Source of the DNA: Rhodoplanes sp963724735
Lineage (GTDB): Bacteria; Pseudomonadota; Alphaproteobacteria; Rhizobiales; Xanthobacteraceae
Assembly: GCA_963724735.1 (NCBI GenBank)
Contig: CAVRVX010000038.1
Coordinates: 58,286 to 122,285, forward strand
Direction of reading: 5' to 3'
DNA length: 64,000 bases
Shown here: piece after piece, positions 16,659-26,169 of the stretch
How positions within the stretch are numbered: the stretch's first letter is position 1
Layout of the letters: each line of letters starts with the position of its first letter
Position numbers and translations under genes: made by a program
The notes under the pieces: model-generated
Seen by the model: the letters and a program-made list of their open reading frames with translations, nothing else
What the model was told of the DNA's origin: nothing
Database searches by the model: none

Positions 16659-18494
16659 TCAGTACACGCGCGCCTTCGGCTCGATATAGGGCACTTCGTT
16701 GGTGAGCGTGTAGACGTGCACCGGCCGGTAATCGATCGTCACTTTACGGCTGTCGCGATCGAACCATGCCAGCGTGTGCTTCATCCAGTTCTTGTCGTCG
16801 CGCTCCGGGAAATCCTCGCGCGCATGGGCGCCGCAACTCTCGGTGCGATTGTTCGCCGCATTCATCGCCACCACCGCCTGGGCGATGAGATTGTCGAATT
16901 CGAGCGTCTCGATCAGGTCGGTGTTCCAGATCAGCGACCGGTCAGTCACCTTGACGTCGGCGGCGCTGGCCAGCACCTCGTCGATCAGCCGCACTCCCTC
17001 GGAGAGGATTTCCGCCGTGCGGAACACTGCGCAATTGTTCTGCATCACCTTTTGCATGCGCAGGCGCAGCTGCGCCGTCGGCGTGCCGCCGTCGGCGTAG
17101 CGGAACTTGTCAAGGCGAGTCAGCGCGAGGTCCGCCGAATTTGCTGGCAAGTCGGGTTGGCTCGCATGGGGATCGAGAATCTCGGCGCAGCGATCCGCCG
17201 CGGCGCGTCCAAACACGACCAGGTCGATCAGCGAGTTGGAGCCGAGCCGGTTCGCGCCATGCACGGACACGCAGGCCGCCTCGCCGACCGCCATCAGGCC
17301 GGGAACGACGCGATCGGGGTCGCCTTCCTTCTTGGTGAGCGCCTCGCCGCGATAATTGGTGGGGATCCCGCCCATATTATAATGGACGGTCGGCAGCACC
17401 GGGATCGGCTCCTTGGTCACGTCGACGCCGGAAAAGATTTTTGCGCTCTCGGAGATGCCCGGCAGCCGTTCCGCCAGCACCTTGGGATCGAGATGGTCGA
17501 GGTGCAGGTAGATGTGATCCTTGTTCTTGCCGACGCCGCGGCCCTCGCGAATCTCGATGGTCATCGCGCGCGAGACGACGTCGCGTGAGGCGAGATCCTT
17601 CGCCGACGGCGCATAGCGCTCCATGAAGCGCTCGCCCTCGACGTTGACGAGATAGCCGCCCTCCCCGCGCGAGCCTTCGGTGATCAGGCAGCCGGCCCCA
17701 TAGATGCCGGTCGGATGGAACTGGATGAATTCCATGTCCTGGACTGGCAGCCCGGCCCGCAACACCAGCCCATTGCCGTCGCCGGTCTGGGTATGGGCGC
17801 CGGTGCAGGAATAATAGATGCGGCCGTACCCGCCGGTCGCGAGGATGGTCGTCTGTGCCCGGAAGCGATGAATCGTGCCGTTGTCGAGATTGATCGCCAC
17901 CACGCCGCGGCAGCGACCCTCGTCGTCCATGATGAGGTCGATCACGAAGTATTCGACATAGAATTCGGCGGAGTGCTTCAGCGCGGCGCCATACAGCGTG
18001 TGCAGCATGGCGTGGCCGGTGCGGTCGGCCGCGGCGCAGGTGCGCTGGGCGATGCCCTTGCCGTAGTCGGTGGTCATGCCGCCGAACGGGCGCTGGTAGA
18101 TCTTGCCTTCTTCGGTGCGCGAAAACGGCACGCCCCAGTGCTCGAGCTCATACACGGCGGCCGGCGCATTGCGGCACAGATACTCGATCGCATCCTGGTC
18201 GCCGAGCCAGTCGGCGCCCTTGACGGTGTCATACATGTGCCAGCGCCAGTCGTCGGGCCCCATATTGCCGAGCGCGGCGGAAATCCCGCCTTGCGCCGCG
18301 ACCGTATGCGAGCGGGTCGGAAACACCTTGGTCAGGCAGGCGGTGCGCAGACCTGCCTGGCTGCAGCCGACCACGGCGCGCAGGCCCGATCCGCCTGCAC
18401 CCACCACCACCACGTCATAGGTATGGTCGTCGATCGGGTAAGCGCGGCCATTGATCGCCGGCGCCCCGCCGTTTCCGGAACCATTCGTGGGCAT
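16659..18494 (-). CDS. sdhA: succinate dehydrogenase flavoprotein subunit
   Basis: 611 aa from ATG 18494; an upstream ATG (18575) lies inside sdhD and is rejected. The dinucleotide-binding motif is VVVVGAGGSGLRA, and the FAD-linking His is in RSHTVAAQGG. The substrate loop HPTGIYGAG and the C-terminal REDFPERDD are conserved. It oxidises succinate to fumarate in the TCA cycle. The gene begins 4 bp after sdhD, so all four are one transcript. Confidence 0.97.
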   Translation of the reverse strand: MPTNGSGNGGAPAINGRAYPIDDHTYDVVVVGAGGSGLRAVVGCSQAGLRTACLTKVFPTRSHTVAAQGGISAALGNMGPDDWRWHMYDTVKGADWLGDQDAIEYLCRNAPAAVYELEHWGVPFSRTEEGKIYQRPFGGMTTDYGKGIAQRTCAAADRTGHAMLHTLYGAALKHSAEFYVEYFVIDLIMDDEGRCRGVVAINLDNGTIHRFRAQTTILATGGYGRIYYSCTGAHTQTGDGNGLVLRAGLPVQDMEFIQFHPTGIYGAGCLITEGSRGEGGYLVNVEGERFMERYAPSAKDLASRDVVSRAMTIEIREGRGVGKNKDHIYLHLDHLDPKVLAERLPGISESAKIFSGVDVTKEPIPVLPTVHYNMGGIPTNYRGEALTKKEGDPDRVVPGLMAVGEAACVSVHGANRLGSNSLIDLVVFGRAAADRCAEILDPHASQPDLPANSADLALTRLDKFRYADGGTPTAQLRLRMQKVMQNNCAVFRTAEILSEGVRLIDEVLASAADVKVTDRSLIWNTDLIETLEFDNLIAQAVVAMNAANNRTESCGAHAREDFPERDDKNWMKHTLAWFDRDSRKVTIDYRPVHVYTLTNEVPYIEPKARVY

Positions 18495-18498
18495 CGAA

Positions 18499-18888
18499 TC
18501 AAACTCCGAACGAGAGCTTGAGAATTGCAAAGGTGCAGGCGAGCCATAGGATGATGCAGAGGAACGAATTCCCAATCAGCATGGCCGTCTTGAGCGGCTT
18601 GCCGTGGATGTAGTCCTCGATCACCGATTGCGCGCCGAGCTTCATGTGGAAAGTCGTCGCGAAGATGAACAAGAGCATGATGATTGCGACGAGCGGCGAG
18701 CCGAGAATCTGGACGGCGGCGGCGTGATTGCGTCCGACCAGGGACATCACGATCACGATCGCCGCGAAGGTCAGCGGCAGCAGCGCAATCGAGGACAGCC
18801 GCTGCTCCCACCAATGGTCGGTGCCGGTTTTGGCGGCGCCAAGACCGGCCGCCAAGGCGCGCGGCGTCCGAATGCTCGACTTCTTCAT
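18499..18888 (-). CDS. sdhD: succinate dehydrogenase membrane anchor subunit
   Basis: 129 aa with three membrane helices (about 32-52, 58-80, 98-122). The heme/quinone region is ATTFHMKLGAQSVIEDYIHG. The start overlaps the sdhC stop by ATGA. It anchors SdhAB with SdhC and forms the quinone site. The position between sdhC and sdhA fixes the identity. Confidence 0.93.
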   Translation of the reverse strand: MKKSSIRTPRALAAGLGAAKTGTDHWWEQRLSSIALLPLTFAAIVIVMSLVGRNHAAAVQILGSPLVAIIMLLFIFATTFHMKLGAQSVIEDYIHGKPLKTAMLIGNSFLCIILWLACTFAILKLSFGV

Positions 18889-19295
18889 CGCAGGCCTCCC
18901 ATCACGAAGCCGCCGATGATCCAGGCGAGCAGAGTGAGCGAAATCGAGCCGATCAGGGTGGCGCGGGCGAGCCATTCGCGCTCATGCGGTTCGAAGCCGC
19001 GCCCGGTGTCCCATATCAGATGGCGGATGCCGCCGAGCGAATGGTGGATCAGCCCCCAGCTGAATCCCAACAGAACCAGCCGTCCGATCCAGGTCCCGAA
19101 GAACCACTGGACCCAGGCGTAGTCATTCGGACCTGCGGCGACAGCGAGCAGCCACCAGACGACGAGGAGAAACCCGAGATAGGTGACGACGCCGGTGACA
19201 CGGTGGAATCCCGACATCAGGAATGTGAATGTCAGGCGGTATATTTGGAGATGCGGCGACAACGGCCGCTCAACCCGAGCCGGGTGTTCAGCCAT
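18885..19295 (-). CDS. sdhC: succinate dehydrogenase cytochrome b556 subunit
   Basis: 136 aa with three membrane helices. Signature SPHLQIYRL at residues 13-21 and the heme-ligand region IHHSLGGIRHLIWD match the family. It is the first gene of the operon; ATG 19295 is the natural start. The ~180 bp upstream carries no gene and should hold the operon promoter, but I could not pick a convincing -35/-10 pair. Confidence 0.95.
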   Translation of the reverse strand: MAEHPARVERPLSPHLQIYRLTFTFLMSGFHRVTGVVTYLGFLLVVWWLLAVAAGPNDYAWVQWFFGTWIGRLVLLGFSWGLIHHSLGGIRHLIWDTGRGFEPHEREWLARATLIGSISLTLLAWIIGGFVMGGLR

Positions 19296-19479
19296 GGAAA
19301 AACAACCTCATTTTGAGCGCTTTCCTTGAAGCAGATGGCGACGTTTTGTGCAATGCCGAATTTGAATCATTCCATGAATTAACGCAGCCGGTCCCGGCGT
19401 TTCGCGCGCCGCCGCTCGCGTCGGTGCTGCTGCAATGCGAAACCACGGTGCGGCTCCCAGATCCGAGCGCGATCCAGCC

Positions 19480-20529
19480 TCAGCGCGGGATCAGCGCCCA
19501 GTAATCGAGGTCGAGGATCACCGCCGGGTCGTAGTCCTTCCCGGTGCGCAGGGGATGGTCGGCGCACGGCCGGTCCTTCGTCGCGACCAGCCGCAGGCGC
19601 AGCGCGCCCACATCGGTCCGGCCCGGCAGCTCGGCCCGGTCGATGACCTCGGACCAGGCGAACACCGTATCGCCGGCAAACAAGGGATTGACATGCCGGC
19701 CACCATTGATCGCGGCAATGTGGAAGGCGTTGGCGAGGCCGTTGAAACTCAGCGAGCGCGCAAGCGAGATGACGTGGCCGCCGTAGATCAGCCGGCGGCC
19801 GATGCGGTTCTTCGCCTGGACGAATTGGTTGAAGTGGACGCGCGCCGTGTTCTGGTAGAGCCGCGTGGCGATCTGATGCTCGGCCTCCTCGACCGTCATG
19901 CCATCGACGTGGTCGATCTTCTCGCCCGGCGCGTAATCGGCGAACCGGTCGCCGCTGCCGGCGAGGCCGAAATCATAGGCCTTGCAATCGATTGGCGGGC
20001 AGGCCGCGCCGAGCGCGGATGCATCCACCACGCTCTGCAACGTCGGCACATGGTCGCCGGGCGCGGGAGCCGCTTCATCCCGCTTGTTCACCATCACCCA
20101 GCGCACATATTCCAGGACCTTGGAACCGTCCTGCTTGTAACCGGTCGACCGGACATAGACGACCCCGGTCTTGCGGCTGGAGTTTTCCTTCAGACCGAGC
20201 ACTTCCGACGTCGTGTTCAAGGTGTCGCCGGGATAGACCACCTGCAGGAACCGGCATTCGGCGTAACCGAGATTGGCCACCGCATTGAGCGAGATGTCCG
20301 GCACGGTCTTGCCGAACACGACATGAAAGACGAGCAGATCGTCGAGCGGCGCCGAGGGATAGCCGATCGCGCGCGCGAAGGCGTCCGACGACTGCACGGG
20401 GAATCGCGATCCATAGAGCGCCGTATAAAGAGCGGCGTCGCCGGTGGTGACGGTGCGCGGCGTGGCGTGGCGAATCACCTGGCCTATTCGAAAATCCTCA
20501 AAGAAACGTCCAGGATTGGTCTTGGCCAT
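19480..20529 (-). CDS. mch: mesaconyl-CoA hydratase (double MaoC fold)
   Basis: 349 aa. The N-terminus MAKTNPGRFFEDFRIGQ and later blocks FGKTVPDISLNAVANLGYAE and YGGHVISLARSLSFNGLANA match mesaconyl-CoA hydratase of the ethylmalonyl-CoA pathway as I know it from Rhodobacter. Two hotdog-fold halves make up the chain. It interconverts mesaconyl-C1-CoA and beta-methylmalyl-CoA. It is read on the same strand just upstream of sdhCDAB, whose enzyme consumes succinate that the pathway produces. The other pathway genes are not in view, so an active pathway is only inferred. Confidence 0.82.
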   Translation of the reverse strand: MAKTNPGRFFEDFRIGQVIRHATPRTVTTGDAALYTALYGSRFPVQSSDAFARAIGYPSAPLDDLLVFHVVFGKTVPDISLNAVANLGYAECRFLQVVYPGDTLNTTSEVLGLKENSSRKTGVVYVRSTGYKQDGSKVLEYVRWVMVNKRDEAAPAPGDHVPTLQSVVDASALGAACPPIDCKAYDFGLAGSGDRFADYAPGEKIDHVDGMTVEEAEHQIATRLYQNTARVHFNQFVQAKNRIGRRLIYGGHVISLARSLSFNGLANAFHIAAINGGRHVNPLFAGDTVFAWSEVIDRAELPGRTDVGALRLRLVATKDRPCADHPLRTGKDYDPAVILDLDYWALIPR

Positions 20530-20659
20530 GGCGGCAGAGGACCTGCATGAGAATGGGTTGGTGAAATGGGCGAAGAGCCCCGCGAATGCGCAACCGTAAT
20601 CGCCGCCCCCCGCTTTGGCAATGGGCGGGGCACGGTCACCGGCGCAAAGCGCGCGGTTC

Positions 20660-21169
20660 TCACGCAGACCAAGCGAACGCGATCTTATCCAGCGTCTTCG
20701 CGCCGAACGTCTCGGCGGAACGAGCCACCGGGCGTCCCCCCAGCGCCCGGTAGAACTCGACCGCAGGATCGTTATCCGACAGCGCCCAGACGACGAGGCT
20801 CTTCATGCCGCACTGGGCGAGGTCGCGCCGCGCGGCCGTGAACAGCCGCCGGCCAAATCCGAGCCCCTGGAACTCGGGCCGCAGATACAGCTCGTAGACC
20901 TCCCCGTCATAGGGCAGGCTGCGCGCGCGGTTGCGGCCGAAATTGACATAACCGGCGACGGTCTCGCCGAACACGAACAGGGATACGCGGCTGCCCTTGC
21001 GAATGGCGCCATCCCACCACACCGGGCCGCGCCGGACGATCAGCTTCTCCAGCTCGGGGCCGGGAATGATGCCGCGATAAGCGCTCCGCCATGCCTCGTC
21101 ATGCGCCCCCGCCACCAATACGGCATCGGAGGGTCTTGCACGACGGATCTCGATCAGGACGGTGCTCAT
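20660..21169 (-). CDS. GNAT family N-acetyltransferase
   Basis: 169 aa from ATG 21169. The acetyl-CoA loop is LRPEFQGLGFGRRLF (Q/RxxGxG/A), followed by VVWALSDNDPAVEFYRALGG, the usual motif B. An upstream ATG (21259) would add 30 residues unlike the family. Substrate unknown. It is transcribed away from the macro-domain gene, and the ~200 bp between the two starts must hold both promoters. Confidence 0.85.
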   Translation of the reverse strand: MSTVLIEIRRARPSDAVLVAGAHDEAWRSAYRGIIPGPELEKLIVRRGPVWWDGAIRKGSRVSLFVFGETVAGYVNFGRNRARSLPYDGEVYELYLRPEFQGLGFGRRLFTAARRDLAQCGMKSLVVWALSDNDPAVEFYRALGGRPVARSAETFGAKTLDKIAFAWSA

Positions 21170-21371
21170 GTTGCAAGTAAAAACCATTGGGCTGTTACGC
21201 TTCAAGTCGGAGCTGATACTTACGGCAAATCGCGTGCACACCTGTTGCGTCGTGGACACAACTGCGATAGGCCAGCCACCCAGAATCGGTCGAAAATTCG
21301 CGGTTTGGAATAATGTTAACTGGGTCGATCAGGATTTCTTCGCGCCGCGACCCGATTTGTGCGAGGCCCGC

Positions 21372-21935
21372 ATGATGTCCGCCCCCGTTCCCAGCGCGGC
21401 GGCCAAAATCGGCCAAGCGGTCATCGAGATCGTCGTCGCCGACATCACGACTCTTGCGGTCGATGCGGTCGTCAACGCGGCGAACAGCCGGCTTGCGGGC
21501 GGCGGCGGCGTTGACGGCGCGATTCACCGCGCGGCCGGCCCCGAACTGAACGCGGCGTGCCGCGCGCTTGGGGGCTGCGAGACCGGCTCGGCCAAGATCA
21601 CTCCCGGCTTCCAGCTTCCGGCGAAATACATCATTCATGCCGTCGGACCGGTGTGGTCGGGCGGCGGAAAGAACGAGGAGGCGCTGCTCGCGTCCTGTTA
21701 CGCAACGGCGCTGCGGCTTGCGCGCGAGCACAAGCTGACCTCGCTCGCCTATTCGGCAATCTCCACGGGCATCTACGGCTTTCCCGCCGATCGCGCCGCG
21801 GAGATCGCACTCTGCACGGTCGTTTCCGAGCTGTCCGCCGATCCGGGCTCGCTCGAGCGCGTGGTGTTCTGTTGCTTCAGCCGCGAGTCCGCGGCCCATC
21901 ACGAAGCGGCGCTGCGGGAACGCGGGCGCGGATGA
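21372..21935 (+). CDS. macro-domain protein (O-acetyl-ADP-ribose deacetylase type)
   Basis: 187 aa from ATG 21372 (21375 is also possible). The conserved DITTLAVDAVVNAANSRLAGGGGVDGAIH block binds ADP-ribose, and AISTGIYGFPADRAAEIAL is the second loop. Members remove acetyl or ADP-ribosyl groups from ADP-ribose derivatives in the cytoplasm. It converges with cobS, with only 9 bp between the two stops. Confidence 0.9.
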   Translation: MMSAPVPSAAAKIGQAVIEIVVADITTLAVDAVVNAANSRLAGGGGVDGAIHRAAGPELNAACRALGGCETGSAKITPGFQLPAKYIIHAVGPVWSGGGKNEEALLASCYATALRLAREHKLTSLAYSAISTGIYGFPADRAAEIALCTVVSELSADPGSLERVVFCCFSRESAAHHEAALRERGRG

Positions 21936-21944
21936 GCGTGCCGC

Positions 21945-22716
21945 TCATGCGCCGCTCGCCACCAATAGTACGAGACACTCGCCGATCTGCTCCAGGGCGC
22001 CGATCACGTCGCCCGTTTGTCCGCCGATCTGCCGCATGCTGAGCCGGGACAGGCCGGCGATCGCGGCCAACAGGAGGAGCGCGGCAATCATCGCCGCCGC
22101 CCGCGGCAATGCGAAGGCGAGCGCCGCCGCCCCGATGCATCCGGCGATCACGGCCTGAGCGAGCGCGGGCCGGCCGGCGGCGGCAGAAAGCCCCTCGGCG
22201 CGCGCCGGCGGCGTCGCGCGCATGAAGATCGGCAGGATCGCCCGCGCCGCCACATGCGCAGCGATCAAAGCAGGCGCGACATGCGCGGGCTCCGCAAGCA
22301 CGGTCAGTGAGCCGAACTCGGAGCATGATCGAAAGAACGAGCGCGCAGGCGCCAAAGCTCCCGATCCGACTGTCGCGCAAGATGTCGAGCTTCTGTTCGC
22401 GTGAAGCGCCGCCGCCGAATCCGTCGGCGGTGTCCGCCAAGCCGTCCTCATGCAGGCCGCCGGTGACGAGAAGCGTCGTCGCGACCGTCAGCGTCGCGCA
22501 GATGAACGGGGCCAGGCCGAGCGCAAAACCCAGCCAGTAGATGACCGCGCCTATTCCGCCGACCAGCGCGCCGGCGAGCGGCAGAGCCCAGCTCGCGCGC
22601 GCGAGATCGGCGCCCGTGACCGTGGCGCCGGAGGCAAACGGCAGCCGGGTGGAGAACAGCACGGCGACCCTTACGTCGTTCGCGGGGGTGCCGGCTGACG
22701 CAGGCCCCTCCGTCAT
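21945..22716 (-). pseudogene. cobS: adenosylcobinamide-GDP ribazoletransferase, single-base frameshift
   Basis: Starting at ATG 22716, frame one encodes VRVAVLFSTRLPF, the membrane helices and TGGLHEDGLADTADGFGGG, the metal-binding hallmark of CobS, up to ...SIMLR. One extra G at about 22320 shifts the frame. The rest (FGSLTVLAEPAHVAPALIAA ... IGGQTGDVIGALEQIGE) continues perfectly in the next frame to 21945. With one base removed the protein is full length (~256 aa). CobS joins adenosylcobinamide-GDP to alpha-ribazole in B12 synthesis. The lesion may be a sequencing error. Confidence 0.88.
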
Positions 22717-22795
22717 TTCGCTGCTCTTCGCGATCGGCGCATCATCGTTTTCTCTATCCGTGTCGTGCTTCCATGTCCTAAGCGGGCCACCCGCG

Positions 22796-23797
22796 TCACC
22801 GCGGCGCCGCGGCGCGCTTGAGCCGATCGTTGATCGCCGCCCCAAGCCCTTCGTCGGGAATCGCCATCACAGCGATTACGCTCGCGCCACAGGCATCCAG
22901 CTCGCGCAAAGAGGCGAACAGATTGGCCGCCGCCTCGATCAAGTCGCCGTCCTCCGAGAGGTTACGCACGGCAGCCGCTGTGCCGGCGCCCTCTGGCAAA
23001 GCCGGCCCGAAAGCAAGCAGCGCTTCCCCAGGACGCACGCGCTTGACCCCCAGTCGCAAGGCCGAATGCGGCGCATAATGGGAGGCGAGCAGGCCGGGGG
23101 CGAGCGGCGCTTCGTCGCCGGAAGGGATTGGAGCCTGCGGCTGCGCGACAGCGTGTCCGAGTGCCCGCTCGATCTCCTCGCGCGCGATGCCGCCCGGGCG
23201 CAACAGCTGCGGCGCGCCGCCGACGCAGGCGACGATCGCCGATTCGAGTCCGATCGGCGTGGGGCCGCCGTCGATGATCAGATCGATGCGGCCGCCAAGA
23301 TCGGCCAGCACATGCGCGGCCGTCGTCGGCGACACGTGTCCGGAGCGATTGGCCGAGGGCGCAACCACCGGCCGGCCGAGCGCGACGAGCAGCGCCTGCG
23401 CGACCGGGTGATCGGGAACGCGCAGCGCGATCGTATCGAGCCCGGCGGTGGCAAGCTCCGTGACGCCGCAGTCCGACGCCCGCGGCAGCACGAGCGTGAG
23501 CGGCCCAGGCCAGAATGCGGCGGCAAGCCGCTCCGCCGCAGCGTCGAATTGGCCGAGCCGGCGCGCCGCCGCGAGATCCGACACATGCGCGATCAACGGG
23601 TTGAACGAGGGCCGCCCCTTCGCCAGATAGAGACGGGCGACGGCGTCGCCGCTGGTCGCATCGGCGCCGAGTCCGTACACCGTCTCGGTCGGAAAGGCGA
23701 CGAGGCCGCCGCTGGCGAGGCAGCGCACCGCCGTCGCGATCGCTTCCGGATCGGCGGACAGAACGGGCGTCGGATCTGCCGTCACCGTTCCTTCCAT
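22796..23797 (-). CDS. tsaC: threonylcarbamoyl-AMP synthase, long Sua5 form
   Basis: 333 aa from ATG 23797. The YrdC domain (about 15-200) has GGLVAFPTETVYGLGADA, LYLAKGRPSFNPLIAHV and APSANRSGHVSPTTAAHV. A C-terminal Sua5 domain (about 240-333) makes it the long type. It forms threonylcarbamoyl-adenylate for the t6A37 modification of tRNAs decoding ANN codons. It lies 79 bp upstream of cobS on the same strand and next to a tRNA gene. Confidence 0.92.
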   Translation of the reverse strand: MEGTVTADPTPVLSADPEAIATAVRCLASGGLVAFPTETVYGLGADATSGDAVARLYLAKGRPSFNPLIAHVSDLAAARRLGQFDAAAERLAAAFWPGPLTLVLPRASDCGVTELATAGLDTIALRVPDHPVAQALLVALGRPVVAPSANRSGHVSPTTAAHVLADLGGRIDLIIDGGPTPIGLESAIVACVGGAPQLLRPGGIAREEIERALGHAVAQPQAPIPSGDEAPLAPGLLASHYAPHSALRLGVKRVRPGEALLAFGPALPEGAGTAAAVRNLSEDGDLIEAAANLFASLRELDACGASVIAVMAIPDEGLGAAINDRLKRAAAPR

Positions 23798-23901
23798 GCA
23801 TAAGTCTCCCGCGCGCCTCTTGTGGGCGGAAGATAGCATGCCGGCGCGCGCTTGCTCGCCCTCCCCGCGGGGGCTATAAGTCCGGCCTTGCCAGCGATCA
23901 T

Positions 23902-23978
23902 CGGAGTGTAGCGCAGTCTGGTAGCGCACCTCGTTCGGGACGAGGGGGTCGCAGGTTCAAATCCTGCCACTCCGACCA
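23902..23978 (+). tRNA. tRNA-Pro (anticodon CGG)
   Basis: 77 nt including an encoded CCA. The acceptor stem is CGGAGTG / CACTCCG. The D arm is GCGCAGTCTGGTAGCGC, the anticodon loop TTCGGGA gives CGG, and the T arm is GCAGGTTCAAATCCTGC. The 3' end abuts the decayed island, a common integration site. Confidence 0.97.
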
Positions 23979-24237
23979 CGATTTCCCCCGATAAATCAAA
24001 GCTATTTTGATTTTCATGAAAAGGGTTTCATGGGCAGTGGGACAGTTATTGGGACAGAAACGCGGAGGAGGCGCGATACTCCGGCGGGCCCCCGAAGCGG
24101 ACACCGACCCGGGCCGGTCGTCACCTCGCTCGACCAAAAAAAAGGGGCAGGCGCGAGCTGCGCGCGATCTGGCAGCACTTGGCCGGAGCAATCCGATGAT
24201 CGAACAGCGGACCGCGTCATCATCGCGAGGGAGAATC
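23979..24237. other. no gene recognised, island left edge
   Basis: Between the tRNA and the first remnant I see no convincing coding sequence. A short repeated phrase GGGACAGTTATTGGGACAG occurs at 24039-24057. I could not find a copy of the tRNA 3' end further right that would mark an attR. Confidence 0.5.
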
Positions 24238-24534
24238 ATGAAAATCAAATTGTTGACAGCGCTTGTGCTTGCGCTCGCGACGATGCCTGCGAGGCCTACC
24301 GCCGATTACTCGCCGACTATGGGCTGGTCGGCTCGATGGGCCGGCGGGAAGACGCTGAAGGTCGAAGCCGTCTACCTGATGGACTACGAAACCTTCGAGG
24401 ATGTCACCGCCGATCTTCCGCGCTTCATCGACGAGGTTTACAACACACGGAGGCTCCACTCCGCGCTCGGCTACCTGAGCCCCGCGCAGTTTGAGGATCA
24501 CCACGCCCGGCAGATGGTCAAAACCGCCGCGTGA
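24238..24534 (+). pseudogene. start of an exported protein fused to an IS3 transposase remnant
   Basis: ATG 24238 has a GAGGGAGA ribosome site and encodes a signal-peptide-like start MKIKLLTALVLALAT. From about 24284 the sequence is IS3-family OrfB C-terminus: CEAYRRLLADYGLVGSM in one frame, then KTLKVEAVYLMDYETFEDV and NTRRLHSALGYLSPAQFEDH in another. The block that would carry the catalytic Glu (usually SRRGNPYDNAKAESF) is missing. So an IS inserted after a signal peptide and later decayed. Confidence 0.7.
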
Positions 24535-24802
24535 TCCTGCCCAGCTCCAGGGGCGCACTCCATGCCGCGGCCAAACCTCGCCCATCCGCGAGGCCACCGG
24601 CCGTGACCACTGGCTGCCTTCCAATGCCAAGGTCTGCAGCCTGCTTGGCTGCATAACGAACGCGATCCGCAGGTCCTGTTTCGCCTCATGCATACGTGCG
24701 GCCAAATAAGAGGCATACGTCTTGCCCAGCAGTAGGCCAACTCATCCTAACTTCAGACCTCCTGACATAGCGTAGTGCAAAAATGTCCGGTTTCGGCGCC
24801 GA
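24535..24802. other. no gene recognised
   Basis: No supported coding sequence. The stretch near 24782 (ATGTCCGGTTTCGG) may be the outer end of the transposon remnant that follows. Confidence 0.4.
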
Positions 24803-25708
24803 TCAGGGAACCGGGGCAACAGCCGTGGCGGTGTTGCGCTCGACCGGTGAGCCGGGGAAAGCAAGCCCGATACGCGGTGGCGGACGAACTGCGAACCGAA
24901 TTCGCAGGCGAGAGCCGGGGAAGATTGTCGCCGTTTGGTCGAGCATCTCACAGAGAGCCTGGGCGGCGTGCGTGCGATGCGGCGAACTGAGCGGAGCCAA
25001 GGTGATATGCAGCTCGTTGGCGCAGACGCGGATGTCGCCTGCAGTGGCGAACAGCTCATGCAGCAGAGTTCGGCCCTCTTGATCGGCACGGGCGTAGTGA
25101 GGGCGCAGCAGCGCAAGCAGATCGCTCTCGGCCTGATAGGCAACCATCTTGATGATGTCGGTAAGGTGCTTACGTTCCGTGGCGAGCTTGACCACGGCCC
25201 GCTCGTTGAGGTCTCGGACTTCGACACGCGTGGGAAGGTCGCGGCGCTGCTCGAAGAGCTGCGCCACGCGAGTGCGGGCTGTGCGCAGCTGCTTGCCGAG
25301 CCTGCCGTGGGCGATCTTGAAGCCCCGCATGGTCGGCCGGCGCCGTTCGGCATTGTCCGCGGCGGCGGCACCATAATCGCGTTCGAGCCTGGCGAGATCG
25401 GCGCGGGCCGCACGGATCTCCTTATCCAGAGCGCGGCGCTCGGGATTGGGGATGGTGCGGGTCGGGTCCTCCGGCTCGATCCGGTAATCGATGAGCGCAT
25501 CGAGCAGGAACTCTTCCCGCATGTACTTGAAGAAGTTCTCCTGTCGCCAGCGCTCGAACATGCGGTAGGCGACTTCGATGTCGCGCAGGTCCCATCGACT
25601 GGTGATCACCTGCGTCTGATGGCCGCCGTCGCACAAGCGCGTCACTTGCCGTAAGCGCAGCTTGCCTTTGAGGAAGCGCACGGGCTGGTCGTGGAGAAGA
25701 TAGTCCAC
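24803..25708 (-). pseudogene. DDE transposase remnant, C-terminal part
   Basis: 301 codons open. The segment RQVTRLCDGGHQTQVITSRW followed by RMFERWRQENFFKYMREEFL looks like the last strand and the Glu-bearing helix of a DDE transposase. A long helical, Arg-rich tail follows. The N-terminal half with the two Asp residues is absent or out of frame upstream. I recognise the general class but not the IS family. Confidence 0.55.
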
Positions 25709-26169
25709 ACCCAGTGTTCGACGCGGATCGAGCCGCCGCTGTGCGCGTCGGGCCAGCGCGCAATGGAGCTATGCAGGAGATTGGGTGACGAGGTTGATTA
25801 GGCGGCGTGGTGAGCCGGCATTTTGACGACCTCGATTCCGTTTTGGAATTTGATGCCGGCGATGACCTCGTGCGGCGGGAGGAGAGCCGCAATTTTCGGC
25901 GAGCCGTTCGGAAGCCATGCTGGTCCGGCAAGGGTTGAGTCGATCCGCTGGACGCTGGAAGGGCCGAAGGCAAGGCCCAGACTGATATGCCCGAAACGGA
26001 GCGGAACGCTAAGCCATTGTTCTATTTGGCTCGGCGGTTTCAGGATCCGAATGAGGCTGTTAATTCGATGCCGTGCCAACCCATGTCATTGACACTCCCT
26101 GTTTCTGTGCTGGGCACTTTGTCCGTCAGGGCTGCCCGCGCCGCCTGTTCGCATCAGCGAGCCTCTCGC
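25709..26169. other. degenerate sequence with no supported gene
   Basis: A 93-codon minus-strand reading frame (25798-26079) is open but resembles nothing I know. Probably remnant sequence between two mobile-element scars. Confidence 0.4.

Noticed and set aside
21945..22716. cobS as two separate genes
   Set aside because: The two frames join precisely at one extra base and together give one normal CobS.
23979..24060. Possible attL with integrase next to tRNA-Pro
   Set aside because: No integrase gene and no second copy of the tRNA 3' end was found by eye, so only the island position is noted.
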